DNA of 64,000 nucleotides from Fredinandcohnia onubensis (GCF_002734285.1 NZ_NSEA01000003.1:248001-312000), one strand, 5' to 3'; counted from the stretch's first letter, positions 27,967 through 38,930 are shown. The notes: a model not told the origin generated them from the letters alone. Made by a program: numbers and translations.

Positions 27967-28494
27967 ATGAAAAAGATTGTAAAAGTAATCGTTTGTCTAG
28001 CGGTTGTTTTTATATTACCTAGCTTTTCAGGAATTGGTGCCGAGTTGAAAGAAGAAAACAATGATTCTGTTCAAGAGGTAACCGGTCCATTAGAAATCAC
28101 TGTAATTCTTGAACGTGTTTATGTAGACGGCGAGGTAAGTGAAGAAATAATAAAAGAAACAATCTTATCTATGGAAGATTTTTGGGCACAATATGAGGAT
28201 TGGAACCTAGTCCATCAAGATGATACTCAGGTTGTTTTTCAACAACGAATAGACGATATTTCACCTTTGCTTAAAACAAATGGCTATTTTGGTATAACGG
28301 AAGATGGAATTTTATCTATTTTTAATGGAAAACCAGATGAATCGGAAAAGGTTATCCAATCATTCTTTCAGATTGATGTTGAGAAGCTTGAAAGCTACCA
28401 ACATGATTTACTGAAAAAAGGAATCAAAATAGGAACAAAAGATGAGTACATTAATGTCATTGAAACCTATAAAACCTATACATCCTCCCCTTAA
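27967..28494 (+). CDS. bofC: BofC, forespore regulator of the sigma-K checkpoint
   Basis: A 175-residue secreted protein with an N-terminal signal peptide (KKIVKVIVCLAVVFILPSF, cut near GIGA). It has a small beta-grasp-like domain followed by a helical C-terminus. BofC is made in the forespore and restrains SpoIVB signalling, which in turn controls SpoIVFA/SpoIVFB. The ATG at 27967 has AAGAGGTGATG upstream. The frame is open 41 codons further back, but that part does not look like BofC and overlaps the preceding terminator. ruvA follows after a terminator. Confidence 0.88.
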   Translation: MKKIVKVIVCLAVVFILPSFSGIGAELKEENNDSVQEVTGPLEITVILERVYVDGEVSEEIIKETILSMEDFWAQYEDWNLVHQDDTQVVFQQRIDDISPLLKTNGYFGITEDGILSIFNGKPDESEKVIQSFFQIDVEKLESYQHDLLKKGIKIGTKDEYINVIETYKTYTSSP

Positions 28495-28510
28495 TATATA
28501 ACATTTTTCA

Positions 28511-28548
28511 AGAGACTAGACTCCTTCTAGTCTCTCTTTTATTTTTAG
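28511..28548 (+). terminator. Intrinsic terminator after bofC
   Basis: A ten-base perfect stem (AGAGACTAGA/TCTAGTCTCT) with a five-base loop and a T-rich tail. Confidence 0.88.
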
Positions 28549-28605
28549 TCTTTTTTTGACGAATATGATAAAATGGGGTACAGCAAAGTAGGGGAGAGAA
28601 TAAGT

Positions 28606-29208
28606 TTGATTGAATTTATTAAAGGGACGGTTGACTACATAAATCCGGAATATATCGTTATCGAAAATAATGGGGTAGGCTACCAAATCCTTACACCAAA
28701 TCCGTTTATTTTTAAAAGAGAGAATAAGGAAATTGTTTATACATATCAGCATGTAAGAGAAGATATATTAGCACTTTATGGCTTTAAGACACGTGAGGAG
28801 CGTGCTTTATTTTTGAAACTCCTAAATGTTACAGGGATTGGTCCAAAGGGAGGACTCGCGATTTTGGCTTCGGGGGAACCGGAACAAGTCATTCGTGCAA
28901 TTGAAAACGAGGACGAGAAATTCCTTGTAAAGTTTCCAGGTGTAGGTAAAAAGACAGCTCGACAAATAATACTAGATCTTAAAGGAAAGCTCCATGACCT
29001 TATGCCAACACTCCATCCCGATTTGTTTAGTGAAGATCATGAGTTTGTGGACAATACAAGTCACACAGAAATTGATGAAGCAGTTGAAGCCCTTAAAGTG
29101 TTAGGTTATGCGGAAAGAGAAATCAATAAAGTTTTGCCAGAGCTAAGAAAAGAAAAGCTCTCAACTGATCAATATATTAAAAAGGCTTTACAAAAGCTAT
29201 TAAAATAA
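28606..29208 (+). CDS. ruvA: Holliday junction DNA-binding subunit RuvA
   Basis: A 200-residue protein. It has an OB-fold N-terminal domain, a tandem helix-hairpin-helix centre ([31 protein letters not shown]) and a C-terminal domain that binds RuvB. It forms tetramers on four-way junctions. The TTG at 28606 gives the usual start [16 protein letters not shown] and has GGGGAGAG upstream; the ATG at 28573 would add eleven atypical residues. ruvB follows after 13 bases. Confidence 0.96.
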   Translation: MIEFIKGTVDYINPEYIVIENNGVGYQILTPNPFIFKRENKEIVYTYQHVREDILALYGFKTREERALFLKLLNVTGIGPKGGLAILASGEPEQVIRAIENEDEKFLVKFPGVGKKTARQIILDLKGKLHDLMPTLHPDLFSEDHEFVDNTSHTEIDEAVEALKVLGYAEREINKVLPELRKEKLSTDQYIKKALQKLLK

Positions 29209-29221
29209 GGAGGATGCTTGA

Positions 29222-30223
29222 ATGGAGGACAGAATCGTTTCAGGAAGTGCCAATTACGAAGAGTCAGCAATCGAGCAAAGCCTCAGACCACAAACCTTAG
29301 CTCAATATATTGGTCAAGAAAAGGTGAAATCAAATTTATCGATTTTTATTGAAGCAGCTAAAATGAGACAAGAAACCCTGGACCATGTATTATTATATGG
29401 GCCTCCAGGACTTGGGAAAACAACTCTAGCTACGATTATTGCAAATGAAATGGGCGTAAATATTCGGACAACCTCAGGGCCTGCAATTGAAAGGCCGGGG
29501 GATTTAGCGGCTATATTGACAGCACTTGAACCAGGTGATGTCCTTTTTATTGACGAAATTCATCGTCTCCAAAGGTCCATCGAGGAGGTTTTATATCCTG
29601 CGATGGAGGATTTCTGTTTGGATATCGTGATTGGAAAGGGAGCGGGAGCACGTTCTGTTCGACTCGACTTACCACCCTTTACTTTAGTTGGAGCGACAAC
29701 ACGTGCTGGATCATTATCAGCACCTCTTAGGGATCGATTTGGGGTACTTAGTCGACTTGAATATTACACTGAAAATCAATTAGCTGATATCGTAACAAGA
29801 ACAGCGGAATTGTTGGATGTAGAAATTGATGGACAAGCGGCACACGAAATAGCAAGACGATCAAGAGGGACACCAAGAATTGCGAACCGTTTACTAAGGC
29901 GAGTAAGGGACTTCGCACAGGTACGCGGTAATGGTACAATAACTACACAAATGGCAGATTCAGCCTTAGAATTGCTACAAGTAGACCGTTTAGGACTTGA
30001 TCATATTGACCATAAATTACTTAGAGGGATCATTGAGAAGTTTCGTGGTGGTCCAGTTGGTCTTGAGACAATTGCAGCAACGATTGGCGAGGAAGCACAT
30101 ACAATTGAAGATGTTTATGAGCCTTACCTTCTGCAAATTGGTTTCTTGCAACGAACCCCACGTGGTCGTATTGTAACAGAACTGGTATATCGACATTTTC
30201 AAATTGAGGTTCCAAAGGAGTAA
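29222..30223 (+). CDS. ruvB: Holliday junction helicase RuvB
   Basis: A 333-residue AAA+ motor for branch migration. Walker A is [10 protein letters not shown], Walker B is LFIDEIHR, sensor 1 is GATTRAG, and the arginine finger region is APLRDRFG. The C-terminal winged helix includes '[15 protein letters not shown]'. AGGAGG precedes the ATG. It forms an operon with ruvA. An interspersed repeat follows directly and could serve as a transcript end. Confidence 0.98.
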   Translation: MEDRIVSGSANYEESAIEQSLRPQTLAQYIGQEKVKSNLSIFIEAAKMRQETLDHVLLYGPPGLGKTTLATIIANEMGVNIRTTSGPAIERPGDLAAILTALEPGDVLFIDEIHRLQRSIEEVLYPAMEDFCLDIVIGKGAGARSVRLDLPPFTLVGATTRAGSLSAPLRDRFGVLSRLEYYTENQLADIVTRTAELLDVEIDGQAAHEIARRSRGTPRIANRLLRRVRDFAQVRGNGTITTQMADSALELLQVDRLGLDHIDHKLLRGIIEKFRGGPVGLETIAATIGEEAHTIEDVYEPYLLQIGFLQRTPRGRIVTELVYRHFQIEVPKE

Positions 30224-30230
30224 TGACCTA

Positions 30231-30334
30231 ATCATATACGCCTTGGCGTATATGCGCCCGATTTTTTTCGAGTTCGCTCGAAAAATTACCTTTGAAAAAT
30301 CGTGGCATCCGCCGGAGGCTTTTTAACTTTATTC
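30231..30334 (-). repeat. Interspersed palindromic repeat, copy 2 (after ruvB)
   Basis: About 104 bases; the reverse complement matches copy 1 at 18976-19077. This copy is the better preserved. One end is the perfect palindrome CATATACGCC-tt-GGCGTATATG. The centre is the perfect hairpin TTTTTCGAG-ttcg-CTCGAAAAA, and the other end has GCCGGAGGC. The T- and A-runs around the central hairpin could terminate transcription in both directions. Confidence 0.82.
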
Positions 30335-30417
30335 AATTAAGTTTTTTCCTACACGAAAATTGACTTACAAATAGATGCCTTCGTTCCAATACCTTATAAG
30401 GAGTGAATAAAGTTAAA

Positions 30418-30609
30418 ATGGGTAAAATGCTAATGATAATGGGAATTCTACTATTAGTAGTCGGGTTTATTATGCATTTTATAGGAAAACTACCTGGGGA
30501 TATTGTCGTGAAAAAAGGGAATACCACATTTTATTTTCCAATCGTTACATCTATTGTAATTAGTATTGTATTATCATTAATTTTTTACGTATTTGGTAAG
30601 TTTCGTTAG
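30418..30609 (+). CDS. DUF2905-type small membrane protein
   Basis: A 63-residue protein with two membrane helices (about 3-25 and 40-60) joined by a short loop containing KLPGDIVVKKGN. The loop and size match the small DUF2905 family, often found near ruvB and queA in Firmicutes. The function is unknown. AAGGAG lies 14 bases before the ATG, longer than usual; an in-frame GTG at 30403 overlaps that site and is less likely. It stands between the repeat and queA. Confidence 0.8.
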   Translation: MGKMLMIMGILLLVVGFIMHFIGKLPGDIVVKKGNTTFYFPIVTSIVISIVLSLIFYVFGKFR

Positions 30610-30635
30610 AAAGTTAGTAGAAATTAGGTGGAAAT

Positions 30636-31661
30636 ATGAAAGTAGATTTATTTGATTTTGAGTTACCAGAGGAATTAATCGCACAAACTCCGTTGGAAGA
30701 TCGAGAGTCTTCGCGCTTAATGGTAGTAGACAAAGAGACAGGGGCAATCACCCATACTCATTTTCGTTCAATCCTATCCTATCTAAATAAAGGAGATTGC
30801 CTAGTCCTAAACGATACACGCGTGTTGCCAGCAAGACTGTATGGAGTAAAAGAGGACACAGGTGCAAAAGTAGAAGTCCTACTTTTAAAACAAAAAGACG
30901 GTGATAGTTGGGAGACACTTGTTAAGCCTGCAAAACGTGTGAAAGAAGGTACTGTATTAACCTTTGGTGACGGACGATTAAAAGCAACGTGTACGGCAAT
31001 TGGTGATCATGGTGGAAGAATGTTGAGCTTTCATTATGAAGGTATTTTTTATGAGGTTTTAGAAGCCTTAGGTGAGATGCCACTGCCCCCTTATATTCAT
31101 GAGCAATTGGATGACAAAGAACGATATCAAACTGTGTATGCAAAGCATCGTGGTTCAGCAGCAGCACCTACAGCTGGCCTGCATTTTACAGAAGAGCTTT
31201 TACAGCAAATCCGTGACCAGGGAGTACATACAGCCTTTATTACCTTGCATGTTGGGTTAGGAACATTTCGTCCCGTAAGTGCAGACACAATTGAAGATCA
31301 TGATATGCATTCTGAATTTTATCAAATGACAGAGGAAACTGCTAATTTACTAAATGGGGTAAAAGCAAATGGTGGGAAAATTATTTCTGTAGGAACTACC
31401 TCAACTAGAACCCTTGAAACGATTGTGAAAAATAATGGCAAATTCGTAGAATCTAGCGGTTGGACGAATATATTTATATACCCTGGATATCAATATGAGG
31501 CAATAGATGGTCTTATAACAAACTTCCATCTTCCAAAATCAACATTGATCATGCTTGTTAGTGCACTGGCTGGACGTGAGAATATCCTCCATGCGTATAA
31601 CGAAGCAGTAAAAGAACGGTACCGATTCTTTAGCTTTGGGGACGCCATGCTAATTAAATAA
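30636..31661 (+). CDS. queA: S-adenosylmethionine:tRNA ribosyltransferase-isomerase
   Basis: A 341-residue enzyme that turns 7-aminomethyl-7-deazaguanine in tRNA into epoxyqueuosine. Family motifs are present: [17 protein letters not shown] at the N-terminus, '[11 protein letters not shown]', and '[13 protein letters not shown]' in the middle. AGGTGG precedes the ATG. tgt, which inserts the preceding base, follows after 68 bases. Together they are the queuosine steps for Asp, Asn, His and Tyr tRNAs. Confidence 0.97.
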   Translation: MKVDLFDFELPEELIAQTPLEDRESSRLMVVDKETGAITHTHFRSILSYLNKGDCLVLNDTRVLPARLYGVKEDTGAKVEVLLLKQKDGDSWETLVKPAKRVKEGTVLTFGDGRLKATCTAIGDHGGRMLSFHYEGIFYEVLEALGEMPLPPYIHEQLDDKERYQTVYAKHRGSAAAPTAGLHFTEELLQQIRDQGVHTAFITLHVGLGTFRPVSADTIEDHDMHSEFYQMTEETANLLNGVKANGGKIISVGTTSTRTLETIVKNNGKFVESSGWTNIFIYPGYQYEAIDGLITNFHLPKSTLIMLVSALAGRENILHAYNEAVKERYRFFSFGDAMLIK

Positions 31662-31729
31662 GACACATTGCAAATTAGATATTTCGGATGGTGAGTTATA
31701 TATTCACCCACGATAAAGGAGACATATAA

Positions 31730-32869
<1,140 letters not shown>

Positions 32870-32913
32870 CTAAAGAAAAAATGAAAAAAAGATAGAGTCG
32901 GGAGGTGAAATGA

Positions 32914-33174
32914 ATGGAAGGTATTTTAGGAACAGTTGGTCCGTTGATTCTAATGTTTGCGATTTTCTATTTCTTGTTAATTCGTCCACAACAAAAGCGT
33001 CAAAAAGCTACTCTTAACATGCAATCTAACCTTCAAAAAGGGGATAAAGTTGTAACTGTAGGCGGTTTACACGGAACAGTTGATGCAATCGACGAAAACA
33101 AGATTATTATTAAATCTGGAAATGCAAATCTTACATATGACAGACAAGCAGTACGTGATGTCATCAAGGACTAA
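32914..33174 (+). CDS. yajC: Preprotein translocase subunit YajC
   Basis: An 86-residue protein with one N-terminal membrane helix (about 4-22) and a small cytoplasmic domain (KGDKVVTVGGLHGTVDAI). YajC associates with SecDF. GGAGGTG precedes the ATG. A different-frame ATG at 32910 is a false start. A terminator follows, so queA-tgt-yajC may be one unit. Confidence 0.95.
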   Translation: MEGILGTVGPLILMFAIFYFLLIRPQQKRQKATLNMQSNLQKGDKVVTVGGLHGTVDAIDENKIIIKSGNANLTYDRQAVRDVIKD

Positions 33175-33182
33175 TTTTTCAT

Positions 33183-33215
33183 AAAAAAAAGAGCGTCTCG
33201 GGCGCTCTTTTTTTG
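33183..33215. terminator. Intrinsic terminator between yajC and the convergent gene
   Basis: AAAAGAGCG and CGCTCTTTT pair around a short loop, with an A-run before and a T-run after. It could work for both convergent genes. Confidence 0.85.
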
Positions 33216-33225
33216 TTTTTTTCTA

Positions 33226-33609
33226 TTAAGCATCTCTTCTTGATGGAGTTGTCATATTCACCCCGAAAATTCCACCAATTACAGCAGCTGCTAAAAACCC
33301 AACATGATACATAGTTTGCTCCGTTGTGAATGTAGCATCATATCCTAAAAATTGAACAATAAATACAATAATAGAATATAAAATACCTGTGCCTCCACCA
33401 ATTAGCCAACCTTTTTCCTTTCCTTTTCCACCTGACACAAAACCACCGATGAAAAGAGCAAGGAAGGAAGCCCCTAAAATCACCCAGGACATTGAAGATT
33501 CCTGAAGTGAAGTAAATCGAAGTAATAGTGAGATAAGTAAACTAGATACAATAACAATTAAAAAAATTGCTACTACACCATAAACCATTGCAACTCCCAT
33601 TTTCCTCAT
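33226..33609 (-). CDS. yrzE: TIGR04086-type membrane protein
   Basis: A 127-residue, four-helix membrane protein. The glycine-rich third segment, 'GGFVSGGKGKEKGWLIGGGTG', is the family signature as I recall it from B. subtilis YrzE, which has the same neighbours. The function is unknown. The ATG follows GGGGGAGAG on the minus strand. It converges on yajC and diverges from the DUF421 gene. Confidence 0.85.
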   Translation of the reverse strand: MRKMGVAMVYGVVAIFLIVIVSSLLISLLLRFTSLQESSMSWVILGASFLALFIGGFVSGGKGKEKGWLIGGGTGILYSIIVFIVQFLGYDATFTTEQTMYHVGFLAAAVIGGIFGVNMTTPSRRDA

Positions 33610-33815
33610 ATCGATTCTCTCCCCCTCAAATATATACGGATAACCCTTAGTACGAGCATATTCACTACCACAATGAATTAGAATAAAAAGTACAAACTTT
33701 TCTTGTCCAGTAAAACCAAAGGAAAAAATTCGAATTATGTTTTAAGAGAATTTGTACACACTAAGTTGCAGTATGTGTTTCTTTTATTAGATTCCATTAG
33801 AGAGGGGGGCTTTCG

Positions 33816-34481
33816 TTGGAAGAATACCTCATCCTTGTGGGGAGGACTATTTTTCTTTATATTATCCTGTTAACGATTTTTCGGTTAATGGGTAAACGAG
33901 AAATTGGTGAACTTAGTCTTATCGATTTAGTAGTTTTTATGATGATTGCAGAGATGGCCGTTATCGGTATCGAGAGTACAAAAGACCCAATTCTCCATTC
34001 GCTCATACCGATGGTTTTGCTGATGGGGATCCAATACTTACTAGCCCTACTATCGTTAAAAAGTAAAAAACTTAGAGAACTTATCGATGGACGTCCAACA
34101 GTGATTGTGAATAGGGGTAAAGTTGATGAACATGCCATGAGGCAGCAGCGTTATAATCATGATGATCTTATGATGCAACTTCGTGAAAAAAACATAAAAA
34201 ATTTAGCTGATGTGGAATTTGCTATACTTGAATCATCAGGAGAATTGTCCGTGTTAGAAAAAAGTAAGGATCAACCTTCCGATTTCTCAGATTATACAAT
34301 TGATTTACCAGTCGTTCTTGATGGGGACATACAAGTGGAGCATTTAAAACAAATTAATAAGACAGAATTTTGGCTCCGGTCTGAGTTGAAGAAGTTAGGT
34401 TATAGTGATATTAAAAAAATTTCTATCTGTAATTATCATCACGGAAAACTACATGTAGATATAATGGATGAAAAAAGGTAA
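33816..34481 (+). CDS. yrbG: DUF421-type membrane protein (YetF family)
   Basis: A 221-residue protein. Three membrane helices in the first ~85 residues (TIFRLMGKREIGELSLIDLVVF is typical) are followed by a cytoplasmic domain containing 'RPTVIVNRGKVDEHAMRQQR'. The family occurs in multiple copies in spore formers; some members affect spores, but the biochemical role is not known. The TTG start has GAGAGGGGGG upstream. The place between yrzE and spoVB matches B. subtilis yrbG. Confidence 0.87.
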   Translation: MEEYLILVGRTIFLYIILLTIFRLMGKREIGELSLIDLVVFMMIAEMAVIGIESTKDPILHSLIPMVLLMGIQYLLALLSLKSKKLRELIDGRPTVIVNRGKVDEHAMRQQRYNHDDLMMQLREKNIKNLADVEFAILESSGELSVLEKSKDQPSDFSDYTIDLPVVLDGDIQVEHLKQINKTEFWLRSELKKLGYSDIKKISICNYHHGKLHVDIMDEKR

Positions 34482-34500
34482 CCGTGGTCGGTTACCTTTT
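34473..34500. terminator. Bidirectional terminator between the DUF421 gene and spoVB
   Basis: AAAAGGTAACC/GGTTACCTTTT is a perfect 11-base stem with a six-base loop, flanked by A- and T-runs. It overlaps the stop codon of the DUF421 gene and ends the convergent spoVB transcript. Confidence 0.88.
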
Positions 34501-34510
34501 GGTTTAGTAA

Positions 34511-36073
34511 TTACAAAAGTGTTGCTAGCTTTGGTCCAATAAAAGGAATCCTCTTTACTTCCTCTTTTGTCAAAAGCTTAAAAACAAATAATAGAACAAC
34601 ATAAATCAATGATGTAACACCAATCGCTGCAAGTGTTCTTATAGCAAGGGAACCATCGGTTAAGCAGAATTGATAAAAGTAATGCCCCCCTATGCCTGAT
34701 AGAACCATGGTTATACCACTCTTTATATAATCCTTAACATAAAAACTATAAGAGATCACTTTTACAATCGTTGAAAAATGTAGCAAAGTGACAAGCATCA
34801 TTCCAATGACAATAGCAAGAGCTGCTCCCATAATCCCAAGGGAAGGTCTCGTTGCAAGGATAAAAATCGCGCCCGTTTTTATAAAATTTCCGATAAAGCT
34901 ATTGATCATTGCGGCTTTGGCTAAATCAAGAGCCTGCAAGGTAGCTTGAAGAGGACCTTGGAAGTAATAAAAGATAAAAAACGGAGCCATTACTTTTATA
35001 TAAATAGCTGAATTACTATTCCCATACATCAGCTCCATTACTGGGGAAGCAAACACATATAAAACAACAATTGCTAACCCACCAGAAACAAGAGATAATC
35101 GTAACGCCTGTTTGAGGCGATATTCAATTAATAATGTTTGCTTTTTTGCTGCTGCTTCACTTATAGAAGGCACAAGTGCTGTTGAAAGTGAAGTCGTAAT
35201 AAACGATGGAAGCATAAGTAGCGGTAATGCAAAGCCTGTTAACTCCCCGTATTGTCTTGTCGCGAGATGAGTAACGACACCGGCAATTGCTAAACTTTGG
35301 GCAACGACAATCGGTTCAAAAAACCAAGAAATCGACCCAATCATTCTACTGCCTAATGTTGGAACCGCAATTCGTGTCAAATCATTGAATGTTTCTTTTC
35401 CGTGTTTAGCTGATTTAAAAAAGTTCTGACGGATGCGAATCCGTTTTTTTAGTTTGAACATAAAGAATAAATAAATGAGTGACATTAATTCTCCCACAAC
35501 GGCCGAAAGCATTGCACCTGCTGCAGCGTATTCAATCCCCATCGGTAAAAAGGCCTTCGTAAACACATACACTAAGGTAATTCTGACGACTTGTTCAATT
35601 ACCTGTGAATAGGCAGGTGGCTTCATATTTTGACGACCTTGGAAATAGCCACGGAGAACAGATGAAATCGCCACAATAGGGACAATCGGTGATATCGCTA
35701 ATAAAGGATAATACGTTCTTGCATCCGTAAGAAGCGTCTCCGATAATAATGGTGCAAGAAAGATCATCATAGGTGTAAAGATAATACTTAATGTCCCAGT
35801 AATGGATAGGGAAACAACCAAGATTTTTTTGATTTTTCTCTTATCACCCTGTGCCTCTGCTTCTGCTACTAATTTCGATATTGCAACTGGAAGTCCCATC
35901 TGGGTTAATGTGATGGTGAGGACAAATGTAGGGATTGCCATCATATAGAGCCCCACACCCTCTTCACCAATAAGACGCGCGACAACAATTCTATTAATAA
36001 ATCCCAATATTCTTGTAATGAGACCTGCAATAATTAAAATTAACGTACCTTTAAGGAATGTTTGCTTTGACAA
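34511..36073 (-). CDS. spoVB: SpoVB, MOP-superfamily lipid flippase for spore cortex
   Basis: A 520-residue polytopic protein with about 14 membrane helices, of the polysaccharide-transport/MurJ-like (MOP) superfamily. The N-terminus, KQTFLKGTLILIIAGLITR, and the GEEGVGLYMM segment are characteristic of SpoVB. SpoVB is needed for cortex peptidoglycan synthesis, probably by moving lipid-linked precursors. The start is a TTG on the minus strand with AGGG nine bases upstream. It is transcribed against the flow of the region and diverges from comN. Confidence 0.95.
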   Translation of the reverse strand: MSKQTFLKGTLILIIAGLITRILGFINRIVVARLIGEEGVGLYMMAIPTFVLTITLTQMGLPVAISKLVAEAEAQGDKRKIKKILVVSLSITGTLSIIFTPMMIFLAPLLSETLLTDARTYYPLLAISPIVPIVAISSVLRGYFQGRQNMKPPAYSQVIEQVVRITLVYVFTKAFLPMGIEYAAAGAMLSAVVGELMSLIYLFFMFKLKKRIRIRQNFFKSAKHGKETFNDLTRIAVPTLGSRMIGSISWFFEPIVVAQSLAIAGVVTHLATRQYGELTGFALPLLMLPSFITTSLSTALVPSISEAAAKKQTLLIEYRLKQALRLSLVSGGLAIVVLYVFASPVMELMYGNSNSAIYIKVMAPFFIFYYFQGPLQATLQALDLAKAAMINSFIGNFIKTGAIFILATRPSLGIMGAALAIVIGMMLVTLLHFSTIVKVISYSFYVKDYIKSGITMVLSGIGGHYFYQFCLTDGSLAIRTLAAIGVTSLIYVVLLFVFKLLTKEEVKRIPFIGPKLATLL

Positions 36074-36189
36074 TTCAATTTCCCTACCTTCTCAAAAAAG
36101 GTGATATCATTTACAATTAACTATATGCTTAGTAGGTGGCCAAGCATGACAAGTATCGTAAGTTAGTTGAAAAATGGGAGAGATGATGA

Positions 36190-36492
36190 GTGAGTCAATC
36201 AGAGAGTCACATGTATGACAAGTATCGTGAAACAGTTCGTCCATTTTTAAAGAGCAAGCTGGAAGAATTCGGACTGTACGGATACGACAGCGTTAAAGAG
36301 GAAGAACTGTGGGAGTTTATGAAAAAAAAAACATGGAGAAAAGAAAAAGAAGAAAAGCAGTTGCACCAAATTGTCAGTGATATTCTCGGAGTAAAAGTTG
36401 GAGATTATATGAACTATGCAACGGTAGAAGCTTTTAAAGCACCGAATTGGTTTGAAGGTGAAGGAAAACAGGCTTTGGAAAAATTACTATAA
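36190..36492 (+). CDS. comN: ComN-type post-transcriptional regulator
   Basis: A 100-residue soluble protein, mostly helical and charged, with the conserved core 'ELWEFMKKKTWRKEKEEKQLHQIV' and a C-terminal NWFEGEGKQALEKLL. In B. subtilis the homologue controls comE mRNA through its 5-prime leader and localises near the division site. The GTG at 36190 has GGGAGAG upstream; a later ATG at 36211 is an alternative start. A 14-base segment of its coding region is also found 69 bases upstream in the same frame. Confidence 0.85.
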   Translation: MSQSESHMYDKYRETVRPFLKSKLEEFGLYGYDSVKEEELWEFMKKKTWRKEKEEKQLHQIVSDILGVKVGDYMNYATVEAFKAPNWFEGEGKQALEKLL

Positions 36493-36548
36493 GTCGTAGA
36501 ACCATAAATCATTTTTAGATGTGGCATTAACATTCACAAAAGCTGTAA

Positions 36549-36577
36549 TTGACATCAAAATCGCGTTGTTTCATAAT
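36549..36577 (+). promoter_or_regulatory. Sigma-A promoter of secDF
   Basis: TTGACA and CATAAT are spaced by exactly 17 bases. Transcription would start near 36584, about 60 bases before the secDF ATG. Confidence 0.75.
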
Positions 36578-36642
36578 TGTGATGGAGGGCTTAAAGGACA
36601 GACTATGTTTTTTAAGCAAGATAAAGGAGGATATACATACTT

Positions 36643-38889
36643 ATGGTTAAAAAAGGCCGCATCGTGGTGTTTTTTGTATTGGTACTTCTCTTTGGTGCCT
36701 TAATCGGAGTAACTGGTACAGATACCGCAAAAAATATTAAATTAGGACTCGATCTTCAAGGTGGTTTTGAAATCCTTTATGAGGTAAAACCAGCTAAAGA
36801 AGGCGACGTAATTGATAGAGAAGCTTTAGTAAGTACAGTAAATGCGTTAACAAATCGTGTAGACGTACTTGGTGTTAATGAGCCAAATATTCAAATTGAA
36901 GGTAAGGATAGAATCCGAGTGCAATTAGCCGGTGTAGAAGACCAGCAAAAAGTTCGTGAAATGCTTTCAACACAAGCAAAGCTAACCTTCAGGGATGTTA
37001 ATGACAACGTATTACTTGACGGCTCTCAATTGGCGCAAAATGGCGCTAGTCAGGCATTCGACCAAATGGGTAAACCAGCCGTTTCTCTAACAGTTAAAAA
37101 TTCAGATGATTTAAAAAATGCTACACAGAATGTACTTGACCAAGCTCCGAACAATTTGATGGTTATTTGGTTAGACTTTGAAGAAGGTGTGGATTCTTTT
37201 GAGGCTGAAAGTAAGAAGCCAAATCCAAAGTACCTTTCTGCGGCATCTGTTAATGAAGTATTCAACAGAAAGACGGTTTCAATAGAAGGAGGCAGCTTTA
37301 CAGTTGAATCGGCTAAAGAACTTGCTTCTTTGTTAAATGCAGGGGCACTTCCTGTTGATTTGGAAGAAATTTATTCAACATCCGTTGGAGCAAAATTTGG
37401 TGAGCAAGCTTTAGAGAAAACCGTTTTTGCAGGGGCAATTGGTATTTTCTTAGTGCTATTATTCATGCTTGTTTTTTATCGTTTCCCTGGCCTTATAGCT
37501 GCTATTACATTAAGTATCTTTGTTTATTTAAACCTACTAGTATTTGATTGGATGAATGCGGTACTTACTCTACCTGGTATTGCAGCCTTAATCCTTGGAG
37601 TAGGTATGGCCGTGGATGCAAATATAATTACCTATGAGAGAATTAAGGAAGAAATTAAGTCAGGAAAGTCAATTTTATCTGCGTATCGTACAGGAAGTAA
37701 AAACTCCTTCCTAACAATATTTGATGCAAATATTACTACTCTTTTAGCTGGTGTTGTTCTATTTATTTTTGGGACAAGTGCTGTAAAAGGCTTTGCAACC
37801 ATGTTAATCGTAAGTATCTTGCTAAGTTTTGTAACGGCTGTATATGGAAGCAGATTATTACTTGGACTTTGGGTAAATAGCAAATTTTTAAATAAGAAAC
37901 CTAGCTGGTTTGGTGTTAAACAAAGCGACATTCGAAACTTAGCTGATGCCGATGAGGAAGGAAGTTACCCAACTCGATTTGATCGTTTCGATTTTGCGAA
38001 ACATAAAAATAAATTCTTTATGGCATCTGGTATAATGGTTATCGTAGGAATAGCAATATTGGTAATCTTCAGGCTTAATCTTGGTATTGATTTTGTTGCT
38101 GGTACCCGTATGGAGGTGCTTGCTGACCATCCAATTTCTCAAGAGGAATTCACAGATGAACTTAGTAAGCTTGATCTAGAGGCCAAGGAAATCGTGATAT
38201 CAGGAGATAATAATGACATTGGCGTTGCACGTTTTGCTGATGAGCTATCTAAGGATAAAGTAAACGAAGTAAAAGCTCATTTCCATGGCCTGTACGGGGC
38301 AGATCCTAACGTTAGTACAGTCTCTCCAACAGTTGGAAAAGAATTGGCTAGAAACGCCTTTATAGCAAGCTTAATTGCGATGGCTGGTATTATTATCTAT
38401 GTTGCATTCCGCTTTGAGTGGTTAATGGGGCTTGCTGCAATTGTTGCGCTATTCCACGATGCTCTCTTTATGATTGTTATCTTTAGTATCACACGTCTTG
38501 AAGTAGATGTAACATTTATCGCTGCTATATTAACCATTATTGGTTACTCTATTAATGATACAATTGTTACGTTCGATAGAATTCGTGAACTTTATAAGAA
38601 GAAAAAGCGTGTTAAAACATATGAAGATCTTGCAAGTATAGTAAACAATGGATTAAGACAAACATTAGGGCGTTCCGTTAATACTGCTATAACCGTTATC
38701 TTCACAAGTGTTGCATTATTATTATTAGGTGGACAAGCTATTACTAATTTCTCTTTCGCCTTAACAATTGGTTTAGTTGCTGGTATGTATTCATCTATCT
38801 TCATTGCAGCACAGCTATGGTTAGTATGGAAGACGAAGCAAATTACTAAAAAGCGTCCAGCACAGACAGAAACAGAACCACAGGTATAA
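36643..38889 (+). CDS. secDF: SecDF, fused protein-export membrane component
   Basis: A 748-residue RND-superfamily protein in which SecD and SecF are fused, as in Bacillus. It has twelve membrane helices with two large extracytoplasmic domains. The N-terminal half has LGLDLQGGFEILYEV and 'AVDANIITYERIKEE'. The second half has 'LNLGIDFVAGTRMEV' and 'IGYSINDTIVTFDRIRE'. It uses the proton-motive force to help SecYEG pull proteins out. AAAGGAGG precedes the ATG. A terminator follows. Confidence 0.97.
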   Translation: MVKKGRIVVFFVLVLLFGALIGVTGTDTAKNIKLGLDLQGGFEILYEVKPAKEGDVIDREALVSTVNALTNRVDVLGVNEPNIQIEGKDRIRVQLAGVEDQQKVREMLSTQAKLTFRDVNDNVLLDGSQLAQNGASQAFDQMGKPAVSLTVKNSDDLKNATQNVLDQAPNNLMVIWLDFEEGVDSFEAESKKPNPKYLSAASVNEVFNRKTVSIEGGSFTVESAKELASLLNAGALPVDLEEIYSTSVGAKFGEQALEKTVFAGAIGIFLVLLFMLVFYRFPGLIAAITLSIFVYLNLLVFDWMNAVLTLPGIAALILGVGMAVDANIITYERIKEEIKSGKSILSAYRTGSKNSFLTIFDANITTLLAGVVLFIFGTSAVKGFATMLIVSILLSFVTAVYGSRLLLGLWVNSKFLNKKPSWFGVKQSDIRNLADADEEGSYPTRFDRFDFAKHKNKFFMASGIMVIVGIAILVIFRLNLGIDFVAGTRMEVLADHPISQEEFTDELSKLDLEAKEIVISGDNNDIGVARFADELSKDKVNEVKAHFHGLYGADPNVSTVSPTVGKELARNAFIASLIAMAGIIIYVAFRFEWLMGLAAIVALFHDALFMIVIFSITRLEVDVTFIAAILTIIGYSINDTIVTFDRIRELYKKKKRVKTYEDLASIVNNGLRQTLGRSVNTAITVIFTSVALLLLGGQAITNFSFALTIGLVAGMYSSIFIAAQLWLVWKTKQITKKRPAQTETEPQV

Positions 38890-38898
38890 TATAACAGT

Positions 38899-38930
38899 AA
38901 AAAGTCGTGATTTTTCACGACTTTTTATTT
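38899..38930 (+). terminator. Intrinsic terminator after secDF
   Basis: A 12-base stem (AAAAAGTCGTGA/TCACGACTTTTT) with a four-base loop and a T-run. Confidence 0.9.

Noticed and set aside
36521-36703. Plus-strand open frame overlapping the secDF start
   Set aside because: It contains the secDF promoter and runs into secDF in another frame.
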